Shown in pieces: positions 34,343 through 44,762 of a DNA stretch of 64,000 nucleotides (positions within the stretch are counted from its first letter, which is position 1; each line of letters opens with the position of its first letter). This DNA comes from Cliona cf. orientalis. Lineage: Eukaryota > Porifera > Demospongiae > Clionaida > Clionaidae. The position numbers were made by a program, and so were the translations under genes. The notes below the pieces were generated by a model, which saw only the letters and a program-made list of their open reading frames with translations, was not told the origin of the DNA and made no database searches. Location: assembly GCA_963930775.1 (NCBI GenBank), contig OZ005690.1, positions 3,084,225 to 3,148,224 of the forward strand. Direction: 5' to 3'.

Positions 34343-37300
34343 TTTTTGCTTATAATACTTTATGCATGAATATAATATGCACAGGATACACAATAGTAAA
34401 TGTATACTAATCGAGTGTGCACCCAGAACATAACTAAAATAAATAGCATGAAATTATAGTAACTAAATGACTAATAATAATTGTTTCCTGAATGAGGAGT
34501 ATGTTTGTGATGTGACAAGATCATTTGATAATGAGTTCCAAGCCAACGTCGTCCTAGGGAAAAAGGAGTTCTTGTAGGCGTTAGTATGGGCAAATGGTGG
34601 AACTAATTGGAGTGTATGAGTAGCTCTTAGGTTGGGCAAGTTATCCCTGATTTGTGGAAGATTGGGAAAGTAACACAGTCGATGAATTACTTTAAACATT
34701 AGCCCTAGCTTAAGATAGAGTCTTCGATGCTCAAGGGTTTCGAGATCAAACATCTCGAGAAGCTCCCGATATCCAGTATCCCACTGGTGAGCTGCAAGCC
34801 TGCATCCAAACTTTTGGACATCTTCCAACTTTTTTCTGTCTTTAACCAGATGGGGGTCCCAGACCTGACAAGCATATTCCAGGTGTGGTCGCACTAACGA
34901 GAGGTAAAGCTGCTTGAGTGTGTCGTGGCTCGCAGATCCATAAAACCTTCTATAGATTAATCCTAGAATCTTTTTAGCTTTAGAGCAGATGGAGTCGATA
35001 TGAGCTGACCAGCTCAAGTTGGTAGAGAGTAGGAGACCCAAATATTTGTAGCACTCGACTCGTTCCATTGGACTTCCAAAAAGCATCAAAGGGCTGCAAG
35101 GGACTTTTGGAAATTGCTTCCGCGAGACTATCATATACTTGCATTTTCCTGTATTGAAAGATAAGAAGTTAGATTTAGACCATGCCTCGATTGAAGACAC
35201 TGCCAACTGCAGAGTAGCATAGTCAGCAAGACTTGTAATAACATGATGGAGAAGGATGTCGTCAGCAAACAAATTAACGTTTGAGTCACTCAGAAGTCCT
35301 TGAACAACAATCGGTAAATCATCAATATATATCAGAAACAGCAAAGGACCCAACACAGAGCCCTGAGGAACACCAGATAAAACAGCAGCTTCAGACGACT
35401 CAGAACCATTGACTACGACCACCTGGGATCGACCAGCAAGATAGTTGTTTAGCCAGCAGATTAAGATCTCATGAAGCCCAAGAGAGTGTAGCTTTTTCAT
35501 CAACGGTAAGTGGGGCACAGAGTCAAACGCTTTTCGAAAGTCGAAGAACACTGCACACACATCATGACCTACCTCCAATGCTTGGAGCCATTGATCAGTC
35601 AGATGGAGTAGAGCGGTAACTGTTGATCTACCTTCAAGAAAGCCCCACTGAAAGGCAGAGAGTGGCCGATTCCGCTGGAGGTGATCCATTATAAGCATGA
35701 AAACATAACGCTCTAGGATTTTACTAAGAATAGGGAGAAGTGAAACTGGGCGGTAGTTGGATGGATCAGAAAGTTTTTGATTTTTAGGGATGGGGACCAC
35801 AGATGATTTCTTCCATGCCAACGGAAGAATGCCAGTAGTCAAAGAAAGGTTGAAAAGTTTAGTAAGTGAAGGAGCGATGCTGTATGCTGTATTCTTCAGC
35901 ATTTTAGCAGATATTCCATCCCGTCCGGTAGCTTTGGTTGGGTCGAGAGCCACTAGCAGGTCACACACCTCGGATTCTGAGCAAAGTGTCTCTTCTGGAA
36001 GAATTGAGTGTGGAGGGGGCACCCGAGATTGAATAGGTGGATGAGATTTGTTAAAGCAGGTCACGAAGAATGAATTAAGTAGGTTTGCCTTCTCCAGATC
36101 AGACTGAGCCACTACGTCATCCAAGGTGAGAGTAGGAATTGATGACGTGTTCTTATTTAAAACTTTAATTGTCTTCCAAAACTTCTTGGGATCCCTTGGA
36201 TTGAGCTGACGGAGGTACTTCTTTTTGGCCAGTCGTAGTTGAGCAAGAGTACGGTTGCGTGCAAGCCTGTACTGACGATAATCCCCAGACCTCTTTGCCC
36301 TTTTAAACAATAGGTTCCTCCTTTTCATTAAATTAACAATGGATTTATCAAGCCAAGGGAGGTTCTTTCTCGTGCGAATTATCCTGTTGGGAATTGACTC
36401 CGACATTATTTTCATAAATTGATGGTGCCATAATTTCCAAGAAGTTTCAATATCTTCAGACAAAATCGAATCCCAACTATAATTGTCAATTAGCTCGCAT
36501 GCTTTTGTCCAGTCTGCGAAGGCATAACGCCAGATCAGTCGGCCCTGGGTTTTTGCAGTTTTGATTGGCTTTATTGAGAGATCTATGGAAATTCCCAGGT
36601 GGTCGGAGTTGGCCAATGGAGGAATGGTTTCACATCGATTCAACATACTAAATGATGGCTCAGACATGAATGCCAAATCGATTGTAGATTTGGAGCCATC
36701 ATGGTGAATGTGTGTTGGACCTGTAACACTTTGGTGCAAACAGTACAAATTAGAAATAGTACACAAATGAGAAAACATGGGGTGTGAAGGGTCGTCATGG
36801 TTGACATTGAAGTCACCTAAAAATACAAAATTATTAAACTTACAAACATTTATGCAATCAAAATAAGAAAGTAAATTATCAAAAATAGAACTGGTAGAAC
36901 TAGGTGGTCGATAAAAAAGACAAAGATATATTTTAAATTTATCAAAAAGTATGGAAAGGGTAAGAATTTCAAGGGAAGGAGCTGGGCGTAAAATAACTGA
37001 GGCAAAAAACATTGATGACACATAGATGAGCACACCACCGCCATGACGGTTTCTATCATTCCGGAACAATTGAAAGCCTGAAATACTAATTTCACTATCA
37101 GAAATTTCAGTGGAAAGCCAGGATTCTACCACACAAATTATATGGGGTTTATGTAATTCTACAGAAATTAAAAGGTTGTCAAATTTTGGCAGGAGACTCC
37201 TAGCATTATAATAAAGTATACACAAATTATTACACTTACTGATAGATGGGTTGTGGGTGCATGACGTAATCGTTTCCAGTCACTTGCTCCCAGCCTCTGG

Positions 37301-37382
37301 AATCTCCAGATTGCTGGGTTCCCCTTCTGCAGCTACAGTTAATTGAGATGATTTGGAAGAAGAACTATTAGTAGGAGGATGG
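34343..37382 (-). mobile_element. LINE retrotransposon (CR1/L2/Jockey-like), 5' truncated
   Basis: Bounded by the direct repeat GAGTGCTT (34335-34342 and 37383-37390). At its 3' end (left, minus strand) it ends in a short A run after ATAAGC. It holds the last part of ORF1 (Ser-rich, ending EIPEAGSK) at the 5' edge and a full ORF2. It is inserted into a MITE that itself lies in the duplicated spacer of the fibrinogen-related genes; the matching spacer copy at 41.3-41.8 kb lacks it. Confidence 0.85.
34463..37225 (-). CDS. LINE ORF2: endonuclease and reverse transcriptase
   Basis: About 920 residues without a stop. The N-terminal apurinic-type endonuclease has the residues NARSL, VVESWLS, GDFNVNHDD and NSDHLGI. 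The reverse transcriptase has SNYRPVSLLPILSKILER, FDFRKAFDSVPH, SGVPQGSVLGPLLFLIYIDD and FADDILL, then a C-terminal region typical of CR1/L2/Jockey-type LINEs (VRPHLEYACQVWDPHL, AWNSLS). The frame is open a little upstream of 37225 with no ATG, so translation would follow ORF1 by re-initiation or another route. All catalytic motifs are present, so the source copy moved recently. It supplies target-primed reverse transcription. Confidence 0.92.
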   Translation of the reverse strand: MCILYYNARSLLPKFDNLLISVELHKPHIICVVESWLSTEISDSEISISGFQLFRNDRNRHGGGVLIYVSSMFFASVILRPAPSLEILTLSILFDKFKIYLCLFYRPPSSTSSIFDNLLSYFDCINVCKFNNFVFLGDFNVNHDDPSHPMFSHLCTISNLYCLHQSVTGPTHIHHDGSKSTIDLAFMSEPSFSMLNRCETIPPLANSDHLGISIDLSIKPIKTAKTQGRLIWRYAFADWTKACELIDNYSWDSILSEDIETSWKLWHHQFMKIMSESIPNRIIRTRKNLPWLDKSIVNLMKRRNLLFKRAKRSGDYRQYRLARNRTLAQLRLAKKKYLRQLNPRDPKKFWKTIKVLNKNTSSIPTLTLDDVVAQSDLEKANLLNSFFVTCFNKSHPPIQSRVPPPHSILPEETLCSESEVCDLLVALDPTKATGRDGISAKMLKNTAYSIAPSLTKLFNLSLTTGILPLAWKKSSVVPIPKNQKLSDPSNYRPVSLLPILSKILERYVFMLIMDHLQRNRPLSAFQWGFLEGRSTVTALLHLTDQWLQALEVGHDVCAVFFDFRKAFDSVPHLPLMKKLHSLGLHEILICWLNNYLAGRSQVVVVNGSESSEAAVLSGVPQGSVLGPLLFLIYIDDLPIVVQGLLSDSNVNLFADDILLHHVITSLADYATLQLAVSSIEAWSKSNFLSFNTGKCKYMIVSRKQFPKVPCSPLMLFGSPMERVECYKYLGLLLSTNLSWSAHIDSICSKAKKILGLIYRRFYGSASHDTLKQLYLSLVRPHLEYACQVWDPHLVKDRKKLEDVQKFGCRLAAHQWDTGYRELLEMFDLETLEHRRLYLKLGLMFKVIHRLCYFPNLPQIRDNLPNLRATHTLQLVPPFAHTNAYKNSFFPRTTLAWNSLSNDLVTSQTYSSFRKQLLLVI

Positions 37383-37390
37383 GAGTGCTT

Positions 37391-37987
37391 AACCAGGAAA
37401 CTGCGGTATTATACTATTAACTTATGCACACATTAATAGGATTCAGAAGGTTTCACGGAATGCTAATGTAATAACTATTATAAAGTTTTACAGTGAAAAC
37501 AATCTTCTTTAATAATAATACAAGCTCTTTGCATGCATAACATTTTAATTATAATTTTTACCCTATAACGTAACATGACATTGTATGCGCAATTGGCTGC
37601 ATAGTTATTACACATGTTTTATAAGTGGATCTTGGTCAAGTATGAAAGCTACATGGTTTATTATTGTCTACCTTTGTTGTGATAGGATGCACGCATGCAA
37701 GGATATCTTAGTATGATAATTTGAAGGTGATAGTAAGTTCATCTCAAAATCTGTTTAAGCATATTGTAGATTCATTGGTCACCCTTAGCATGCTTATTGA
37801 GCAGCTTTTGAGGTGGACTGGATCATCGCATAACTTTCATCAGTCTGCCTGCCAAACCATGACGTGACTTGCTGGCACCATACCTTATTTGGAAATTCAA
37901 AAAAATTTAAACTCTATAAAAGGCCACCACTCACAGGATTATCTCTCATGTGCAACATCCAAACTACCTCCAAAGATTCAAGCCGCT
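37391..37987 (+). promoter_or_regulatory. Promoter of the intact fibrinogen-related gene
   Basis: This is the right part of spacer copy B. A perfect CArg-type box CC(A/T)6GG (CCTTATTTGG, 37883-37892) lies about 22 bases before a TATA box (TATAAAAGG, 37915). The start codon is at 37988. The same pair of motifs in the same order occurs before the plus-strand promoter at 32818 and the minus-strand copy at 33185. Binding by SRF/MEF2-class factors is inferred from the motif only. Confidence 0.55.
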
Positions 37988-39076
37988 ATGAAGAGTTTGC
38001 CTGTTACGATACTTGCGCTATTTCTTGTGCAGCAGGCAGCCTGCACTCACTTGGAGACTTGTGAGTGTGATGAGATTAGAGCCATGGTGAATGCAACAGT
38101 AGAGGAAGCTATTTTCAGGCTCGAAAGCAAGCTCAGTGTTCAGATTTCCAATTCCGATCTTACAGCCACATTTGAGAAACTCTTAAAACCCATTCAAAGG
38201 CAATTGGACTATCACCTACCACCACCGCCAACTACACCACAGGAGGATTTCACTGAGGCTAACCCAGCTATATCATGCAAAGCTATCTACGACAAAAATC
38301 CGGATTCTAAATCTGGCTACTACTGGATAAAAAATTCAGCAGGCTCTGCAGTCAATGTGTACTGCAAGATGGATGCTAACTGTACTGGCTACACTGGAGG
38401 ATGGATGAGAGTGGCTCATATTGACATGAGAAACTCCAGCCACCAGTGTCCTAGTGGATTTCAAACACTAACACGAAGCTCAAATCCAAGAAGGGTGTGT
38501 GACACAACCGGTCAGAGTACTTCTAGTTGTCCTAGTACTAGTTTCTCTGTTCATGGTCTGAGCTACAGTCATGTCTATGGACGAATTATTGCATACCAGA
38601 ATGGTTTTCCAATTGCCTTTTTTAGACCGTACAAGGGCATAGACCAACCTTATGTCTATGGAGTGAGCCTTACTTGTGGTCGAAATCCTCGTAAGCATAT
38701 CTGGACATTTGCAGGAGCAGCTGACGAGACCTCAAGTAATCCGACCTTTAAGTGCCCTTGCATCAATCAATACATGTCTTCATCAACGATTCGCATTCCA
38801 AGTTTCATAGGCAATGACCTTTTCTGTGATACCAGTCTCAGTAACACCTATAGTAACTACGGCAGAAATTTCTTCCCGAACGATCCCCTTTGGGATGGGA
38901 GCGGATGTGGCTCCAGCAATACATGCTGCTCTGTTTCAAATCTGTGCACCAAGAGTCCACCGTGGTTTATCAAGCATCTGTCATCATCCACCACTGATAA
39001 TGTAGAGATGAGATTGTGCAAACCTAATTATGATGGATCTACACCTATTGAAGTAGTTGAGCTCTACGTACAATAG
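37988..39076 (+). CDS. Secreted fibrinogen-related protein, intact copy
   Basis: A 362-residue single-exon protein. The ATG at 37988 follows the TATA box by about 70 bases; the frame is open further upstream but that part is promoter. A signal peptide (MKSLPVTILALFLVQQAACT) is followed by a Cys pair (TCECDE), a helical stretch (EEAIFRLESKLSVQIS) suited to oligomerisation, and a Pro-rich hinge (LPPPPTTPQ). A fibrinogen-like N-lobe follows (SCKAIYDKNPDSKSGYYWI, VNVYCKMD). The main domain has GWMRVAHIDM, SHVYGRI, YVYGVSLTCG, HIWTFAGAADE, FIGNDLFCD, WDGSGCG, CC, PPWFIKHL, TTDNVEMRLC and a VVELYVQ end. Cnidarians and sponges have many such proteins, thought to be secreted recognition or matrix proteins. 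It is the only whole copy among at least five here. Confidence 0.9.
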   Translation: MKSLPVTILALFLVQQAACTHLETCECDEIRAMVNATVEEAIFRLESKLSVQISNSDLTATFEKLLKPIQRQLDYHLPPPPTTPQEDFTEANPAISCKAIYDKNPDSKSGYYWIKNSAGSAVNVYCKMDANCTGYTGGWMRVAHIDMRNSSHQCPSGFQTLTRSSNPRRVCDTTGQSTSSCPSTSFSVHGLSYSHVYGRIIAYQNGFPIAFFRPYKGIDQPYVYGVSLTCGRNPRKHIWTFAGAADETSSNPTFKCPCINQYMSSSTIRIPSFIGNDLFCDTSLSNTYSNYGRNFFPNDPLWDGSGCGSSNTCCSVSNLCTKSPPWFIKHLSSSTTDNVEMRLCKPNYDGSTPIEVVELYVQ

Positions 39077-39429
39077 TCACATTATACCATAATACTGAAA
39101 ATTATTATAATATTGCTATACTATAGCTGTGATTTTTGTAGAGTTTTAAAATTATATTGGATGCTAATACTGTGAAATTTATATACAAAATATTGATAGT
39201 GACTCCTTTAAAACCCACCTAGGTAGGCCACACTTTAACGCCTGCTGGATTGATCAATCCCTGTTGCTACAGTACTGTAAATCAATAGTTTTATCAGTCT
39301 CTATAATTCACCTGTGTAATTACGAGAGAAGGAAAAGCTATACAATGCGAACTGCTGATCGAAGAGGATCAATATTTAATATTAAGGCTGCATCCTCACC
39401 ATAAAAAACGTTAAAAGTGGACAAATCAT

Positions 39430-39910
39430 TAACACCCAGGCCAATGGTGTTATAGGGGAGGATCAAACACATGAAGTTCACTGATACATACGTACACACA
39501 GCTGTCAGGTTACTTAACCGTGACCCAAGGGCATGATAACTTGTATGCCACGTATTATTATGTGACATGAGTATATATGCACACACAATAATAATATATT
39601 AATGTTGTTTGTACATGTGCATGTAGACAATTTTTTATGCATGCAAACAGCTTGTAGATCAAATGAAGATCTCACAGAATACTTACGACATTGTAATGAA
39701 GTTGTAGAGTGAAAGCAAACAAAAATAAACTCTTTAATATTGATCTACAAGCTGTTTGCATGCATAATAATTGTCTACATTTTACCCTAACCACATGCAC
39801 ATGTACAAACAATATTAATACAAAATAAAACATGTGCCGTAATTTATAATTTACATGGTAGCTACTTGTTATTGTTTTTGACATCCGAGATAGTAATGCT
39901 AACCTCATGC
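39430..39910. repeat. Intergenic unit of the fibrinogen-related pair, copy C, with an internal inverted duplication
   Basis: Matches copy A (ACACAGCTGTCAGGTTACTT, CCCAAGGGCAT). Inside it, 39598-39665 is repeated in inverted form at 39752-39838 (TTGTACATGTGCATG, GCATGCAAACAGCTTGTAGA), which copy A does not have. The rest of 39077-39430 holds nothing recognised. Confidence 0.65.
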
Positions 39911-39961
39911 CCATTCCTATATTTCCACTTTTTCAATGCTACATGCAGAAAAGGTGGAAAT

Positions 39962-40600
39962 AGGGATGTTGTGCTGGTGGTAGTGGTAGGTAATAGTCCA
40001 GTTGCCTAATCTTCATAATTCCTTGACTCATAAAATTTATAGCTTGCAGGGGCGTAGCCAGGGGGGGGGGGGGGCACAGGGGGCATTTGCCCCCCCTTTT
40101 TTCCCAGAGTCATATAATATTTATCACTTCTTACCGTATAAATACCAGCACCAAGTTGTTACAGCAGTCTTCAGAGTCAAAAATCATCACAGAAAAGCTG
40201 ACTATAAAGCTATCTGTAAACAAACTTTCGAGCTATGCCTCGATCGAGCAGTGTCTGATCTGGAATCTCGAACGTTTGATGAGTTCAAAGGGCACAAAAC
40301 GGAGCGCGTGATTTAATTAGTGGGTGTGGTTTCCGGTCTAAAATTTTTCGCGCGCTTCGCGCGCAATCTTGCCCCTTCTTTTTCTAAAATCCTGGCTACA
40401 CCCCTGGCTTGTAGTCTAAGAAGAGTCCCAGAGTTGTAGTGAGAAGAAAATGTGAGTGTTGGCTCTTTTATAGTGTTTAAAATTTCCAAATAATAAAGGC
40501 AAACAGACGGCAGCAATGCTTCTACTTCTATGACCAATCATACATCATGCTTTGACAGTTAATAAATCATAGAAAGTCAATAATGGATATGCAGTGTCCA
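39962..40600 (-). pseudogene. Degraded minus-strand fibrinogen-related gene with its promoter
   Basis: On the minus strand the promoter region (40600 to about 40030) matches 33235-33080. The start ATGAAG at about 40026 is joined by a deletion directly to GGCAACTGGACTATTACCTA, which corresponds to the RQLDYHLPPPP hinge of the intact gene. Signal peptide and main domain are gone. A MITE (40047-40406) sits in the 5' untranslated region. Confidence 0.7.
40047..40406. mobile_element. MITE with 5-bp target duplication GCTTG
   Basis: Inverted ends CAGGGGCGTAGCCAGG / CCTGGCTACACCCCTG, flanked by GCTTG at 40042-40046 and 40407-40411. The paralogous spacer at 33101-33115 reads TAGAGCTTGTAGTG with a single GCTTG and no element, so it is the empty site. 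Inside are a G run (about 40060) and the module TTAGTGGGTGTGG...CGCGCGCTTCGCGCGC near the right end. Confidence 0.92.
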
Positions 40601-42460
40601 CCTCCAAAATCATAATAGGTCCACATCAAAACATGCATGCTTAAGAACAGCTGCATGTGGTCATGTGTGTGGTTAAAATACAACTACAAGGAATCCACCT
40701 TCACAGATTATCTCTGAGACATCCTTGCTGGAGTATGCATCCTGTCACAACAAAATTAACCACGTAGCCTACAAAGTTCTGAAAATTTCACAAAATTCAT
40801 TACCTCTTTCCGATCTCAGAGTGCATAATGATAGCTAGCGCTAGCTGCACGGACTATGTTGCTTCTCTAAAAATTAAGTGCACCCTGTGCATGCACAGTA
40901 CTTCCTTGAGCAGTTAAAAAGCTCATTATTCAATTTCTTCAAGAAGCTGCCAAATATGAATATTTGGCCTAGGCCTAGTGCTTGGGTGGTATTGAGAATG
41001 AGTTGCTGGTTTACAGCGAAAGTATCTGAACAGATGTATATAATGTACGTACTTGGAGACAGTACATATAGTGCTGCATAATAGGTAAATACTATGTTAT
41101 CACTTTGAGTTCTTAGGCGAGATTATGGCAAACACATCCAGTTAGCTACGTATGGTATGCAAATTATGTCAACTTTTCTATCTTATACAGACACGTTAGG
41201 GGAGGAGGATCAGATGCATGATGTGCATGATATTTGCGTACACACACCTGTCAGGCTTACTTAACCGTGACCCAATGGCTTGACACACTGTATGCCACAT
41301 ATTTATTATGTGGTATGAGTATATATACCAAAGTGTCCTTTCAAGGGGTCAATGTAGCAGTTTCTATACAAACGTATGGAATAGCTATATGTCCCAGCCG
41401 GGTAAGCATCCATGCATGCTGGCCAAAATCGTGATGTATGTTTATAGCACATGGGCGTCGCACCCGGGGGGTCAGGGGGGGCTATGGCCCCCCCACTTTT
41501 CATGACCGGACACACCCACTTTTAGATTATGCCATAGAATAAGCTGACCTTACCTGTCTGTATGAACGTTTTGCCTGAAAGCTAGACTGCTTTCATCTGT
41601 GCTCGAGTTACCAGCAGCTTCCATCTGCCCTACAGTCGTCCCCGCTGCTTTTGCTCTTTAAATTCAGTGCCGTTCACGAACTCGTTTCCCGTTAATTAGT
41701 GGGCGTGGCTAAAATTTTGCGCGCGCGCTTCGCGCGCGCACTGTTACTTGACCCTTGCCCCCTCACCTTCCAATTGCTTCCGACGCCTATGTAGCACCCA
41801 TGGGCGCTTACCTGGGAAATTATGGTATTATACTATTAACTTCAAAATTCAATCGATAGAAGTCTAATGATTTCACGAAATACTAATGACATTGTAATAA
41901 CTAGTACAGTGAAAACAATCATAAAACAAATTCTTTAATATTGATCTATAATACAAGCTGTTTGCATGCATAACATTTTAATTATAATTTTTACCCTAAT
42001 CATGTGCACATGTACACACAACATTAAAACAATATAATAAGTTTATCATGGCAAGAAAGCCATCAAAATTATTAATCTATTTTTATGCAGTAGCTACTTG
42101 ATGTTGTTTAGACAGTAATGCTGCACTGGCAGTCACATCTTTGATGAGATTGAAGTGAATAGGTATATGCACTACTAATGTCACATTGTGTGTGCAATTG
42201 GCTGCATAATTATTATAGATTACATAAGTGGATTCATGGCCAAGTATGAGAGCTACGTGGTTTATTCTTGTCTACCTTTGTTGTGATAGGATGCACTCGT
42301 GCAAGGATATCTTAGTATGATCATGAATTCGAAGGTGATAGTAAATTCATCTCAAAATCTGCTCAAGTATAATAATATAGAATGGTCATGCTTATTGAGC
42401 AGATTTTGAGGTGGACCTATTATGATTTTGGTTGGTGATCACCACATAACTTTCATCCAT
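40601..42460. repeat. Intergenic unit of the fibrinogen-related pair, copy D
   Basis: Paralogous to copy B. It is broken by a small element (about 41330-41830, GTGTCCTTTCAAGGGG to GCTTACCTGGGAAATTATGG) that itself contains the MITE at 41450. The right end stops within the plus-strand promoter just after CATAACTTTCATCCATCTGA, so the gene expected there is missing. Confidence 0.7.
41450..41791. mobile_element. MITE with 5-bp target duplication TAGCA
   Basis: Ends CATGGGCGTCGCACC and GGAAGC...GACGCCTATG are imperfect inverted repeats, flanked by TAGCA (41445-41449 and 41792-41796). It holds a GGGGGG/CCCCCCC fold near the left end and TTAATTAGTGGGCGTGGC followed by GCGCGCGCTTCGCGCGCGC near the right. 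Confidence 0.88.
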
Positions 42461-43943
42461 CTGACCCTTGATCTTAACCGTTACCTAAAATTCATCTAAG
42501 TCTACCGTAGTTCTTTGCCAATTATGCTTATTGTGACAAGTCTTGCCATCAAAGACTAACGAAATTGACAAAAATATAAGAAGATTCATTCACCTTTAGT
42601 GAAAGGTTTTGATGAGGCAATCAGAATTGTTGGTCACCCAACTGCAAAGAAGGGTTTTATTTGGTTCTTGAAGCTCAGGAGGGCTTGTTTAGGATCTATT
42701 GTACAACAGTCTTTCAAAACATTGACTTGGTGAGCTCTATGGGAGAGAAAGGGCCTGGTCCACACCACATGCGCATACACAAACTTTACGAAATTTTTTC
42801 TGGTATAATTCGTTTGCTACCATGGGTATGAGGCTAATGTCCCTTGTGAGTTCAGTGCACTAAGTTGTGTGTGATCTGCATGTGTACTTGGTGAGTTCAT
42901 GATCAGTTAAGTGCAATGCTGCTGGCTGATATTTACATGTATCAAGGAGTGTACGATTTTATCTTCCTTACCTTCACATTTTCTTCATGGAAAGCCACGA
43001 TTGTTGAATGCTTCAGAGCTAGCTATCCATGGTTGTTTTGTTTGTGTGACCACAGAGTCCAACCTATGGCATAGAAAATATCCATACGCGTATGACATAA
43101 TTATGATTATGATTCCCCCCCTCTCTTTCTCTATCTGTCTCTCCCTCTCTTTAGGGACATGGCCAGTGCATATTACAGGCGTGAACAACTCCCAGGGTTG
43201 GTAGGTTCCTTGAACCATAGCCTAATAACTGGGTAGTCATCCCCGGTAAGAGCTACATGTATGTAGGTCAACACACTTTTTTGTATGGTGCAAATTTTCA
43301 CACACCATATATTATTTGCTGTATAGGTTAGTATAGGTAAGCGTAAAAAATTTTCATTGCTTTGTGCAAAACAAAACTTTTATGATGAAAAATGTGTGCT
43401 GGACTAACATTAATTTTGTGACAACAATCAAGACTAAATTCTGATTGGGCATTAGCTTTTTTATCATTGCTAAAAATCAAGTTCAACTAACTGATTAATA
43501 TTATTTCTTGTCCAAAACTACAGTTTACACTGGGCGGTATCAAACCATCAGTCACAGCAGGTATGTTAGTTGCTATCTCTTAAATCACAACACATACTAC
43601 TAGAGTACAGTTAAGAGTATCTTTATATGCAATGAAAGGGACATGCAGCTAGCCTCGTGCCATAGATACTTTCAACTACTCGTACCGAGGAGAAAGCAGC
43701 CTGATACCTATTGTATTAATTTTCATTGTGCATAATATGTCAATATTTCTGTGATTCTGCCATTGAGTATATCTAGGATTCTGTTGGTATTAATTTATGT
43801 CTGTCTGAATGACATGGCGTAGTTTACTGATGTGTACTGGAGGGAAATATCAGAGCCTATAAAGCGTATACACATGCAATGAGGGTACTAGGCCCTCCTG
43901 TGGTGCCATGCATATGGACTGGGTAATCCATGTGATATATTAA
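42461..43943. other. Intergenic DNA without a recognised gene
   Basis: Moderately AT-rich, with short open frames but no splice structure, signal peptide or family motif that I can support. A CT-rich stretch lies at 43115-43155. Confidence 0.5.
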
Positions 43944-44762
43944 TCTCGCGCAGCCAGACTCTTACACCTCGGGAGGGGGAGGGAGAGAGTCTGGTAAAGT
44001 GCTATACATCCAGTAGCCTCGTCCCCAGGCCTTCTGAGGGGGGAGGGGGAAGGAAGGCCTGGTATCCACTGCATGCGCATGCGCTGTTATTATTCAGATT
44101 CTGAATAATCCGATTACGTACGGATACTGTCTAGTATACTTGTCCTTTGACCTTAATGCATCGTGCTCAACGTATCTAGTAATGGCAGGCTTAGACAGTT
44201 GGAAGTTCGAGCAAGATTTCGAGGTGGCCCGAGCGATATTGTCCATCGATCGACAAAGGCCTCTGAACAGCGTGGGCACGCGTTTAGCGTGATCGCTAGT
44301 ACAAAGGTCGGGAGGTCATTCCGTATTCTTTAGACACATGGACCGTTTCACTTGTCAGCACGTGGTAGATATTAGTGTACGGACACTTTACGGTAAATTA
44401 TACGGAAAATGTAGCGCATGCGCATGCAGTGGATACCAGGCCTTCCTTCCCCCTCCCCCTAGCTCAGAAGGCCTGGGGACGAGGCTATACATCCAGTTGT
44501 CCCAGCGCCTCGTACGAGGCGCGACCAATCAGATTGCATCTTTACTTTGCGGTGGCATATCTGATTATGAACGGAGAATAAATACGCGCGCGCAATAATA
44601 TCTCGTCCATTCACAGTATACGCCATCGCAAACTATGTAATGCCATAAAGATGCAATCTGATTGGTTGCGCCTCATACCAGGCGCTGGAACAACTCGATG
44701 TATAGCACTTTACCAGACTCTCTCCCTCCCCTCCTGAGGTGTAAGAGTCTGGCTGCGCGAGA
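43944..44762. mobile_element. Outer fold-back element, host to a nested element
   Basis: The left arm (43944-44013; TCTCGCGCAGCCAGACTC, GGAGGGAGAGAGTCTGG, AAAGTGCTATACATC) is complemented in the right arm (about 44693-44762). Between the nested element and the right arm, 44497-44692 is itself a palindrome: CCAGCGCCTCGTACGAGGCG and CAATCAGATTGCATCTTTA face TAAAGATGCAATCTGATTGG and CAGGCGCTGG. No clear target duplication was seen. Confidence 0.8.
44014..44487. mobile_element. Nested element with 9-bp target duplication TACATCCAG
   Basis: Inverted ends TAGCCTCGTCCCCAGGCC / GGCCTGGGGACGAGGCTA extend for roughly 75 bases, flanked by TACATCCAG at 44005-44013 and 44488-44496. A 9-bp duplication with long inverted repeats fits the Mutator/MULE superfamily. 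The 330-base interior is not palindromic. On the plus strand it holds a 36-codon frame from ATG at about 44180 (MAGLDSWKFEQDFEVARA) in good start context, so it may be captured host DNA. A fragment CCTGGGGACGAGGCTA also occurs at 8394. Confidence 0.82.

Noticed and set aside
35790-36032. Plus-strand frame of 80 codons
   Set aside because: Antisense of the LINE ORF2.
37889-37987. Upstream extension of the fibrinogen-related gene
   Set aside because: It begins in the CArG/TATA promoter; the signal peptide starts at 37988.
44094-44279. Minus-strand frame of 61 codons in the nested element
   Set aside because: No start context; the plus-strand frame at about 44180 is the better candidate, and both may be captured DNA.
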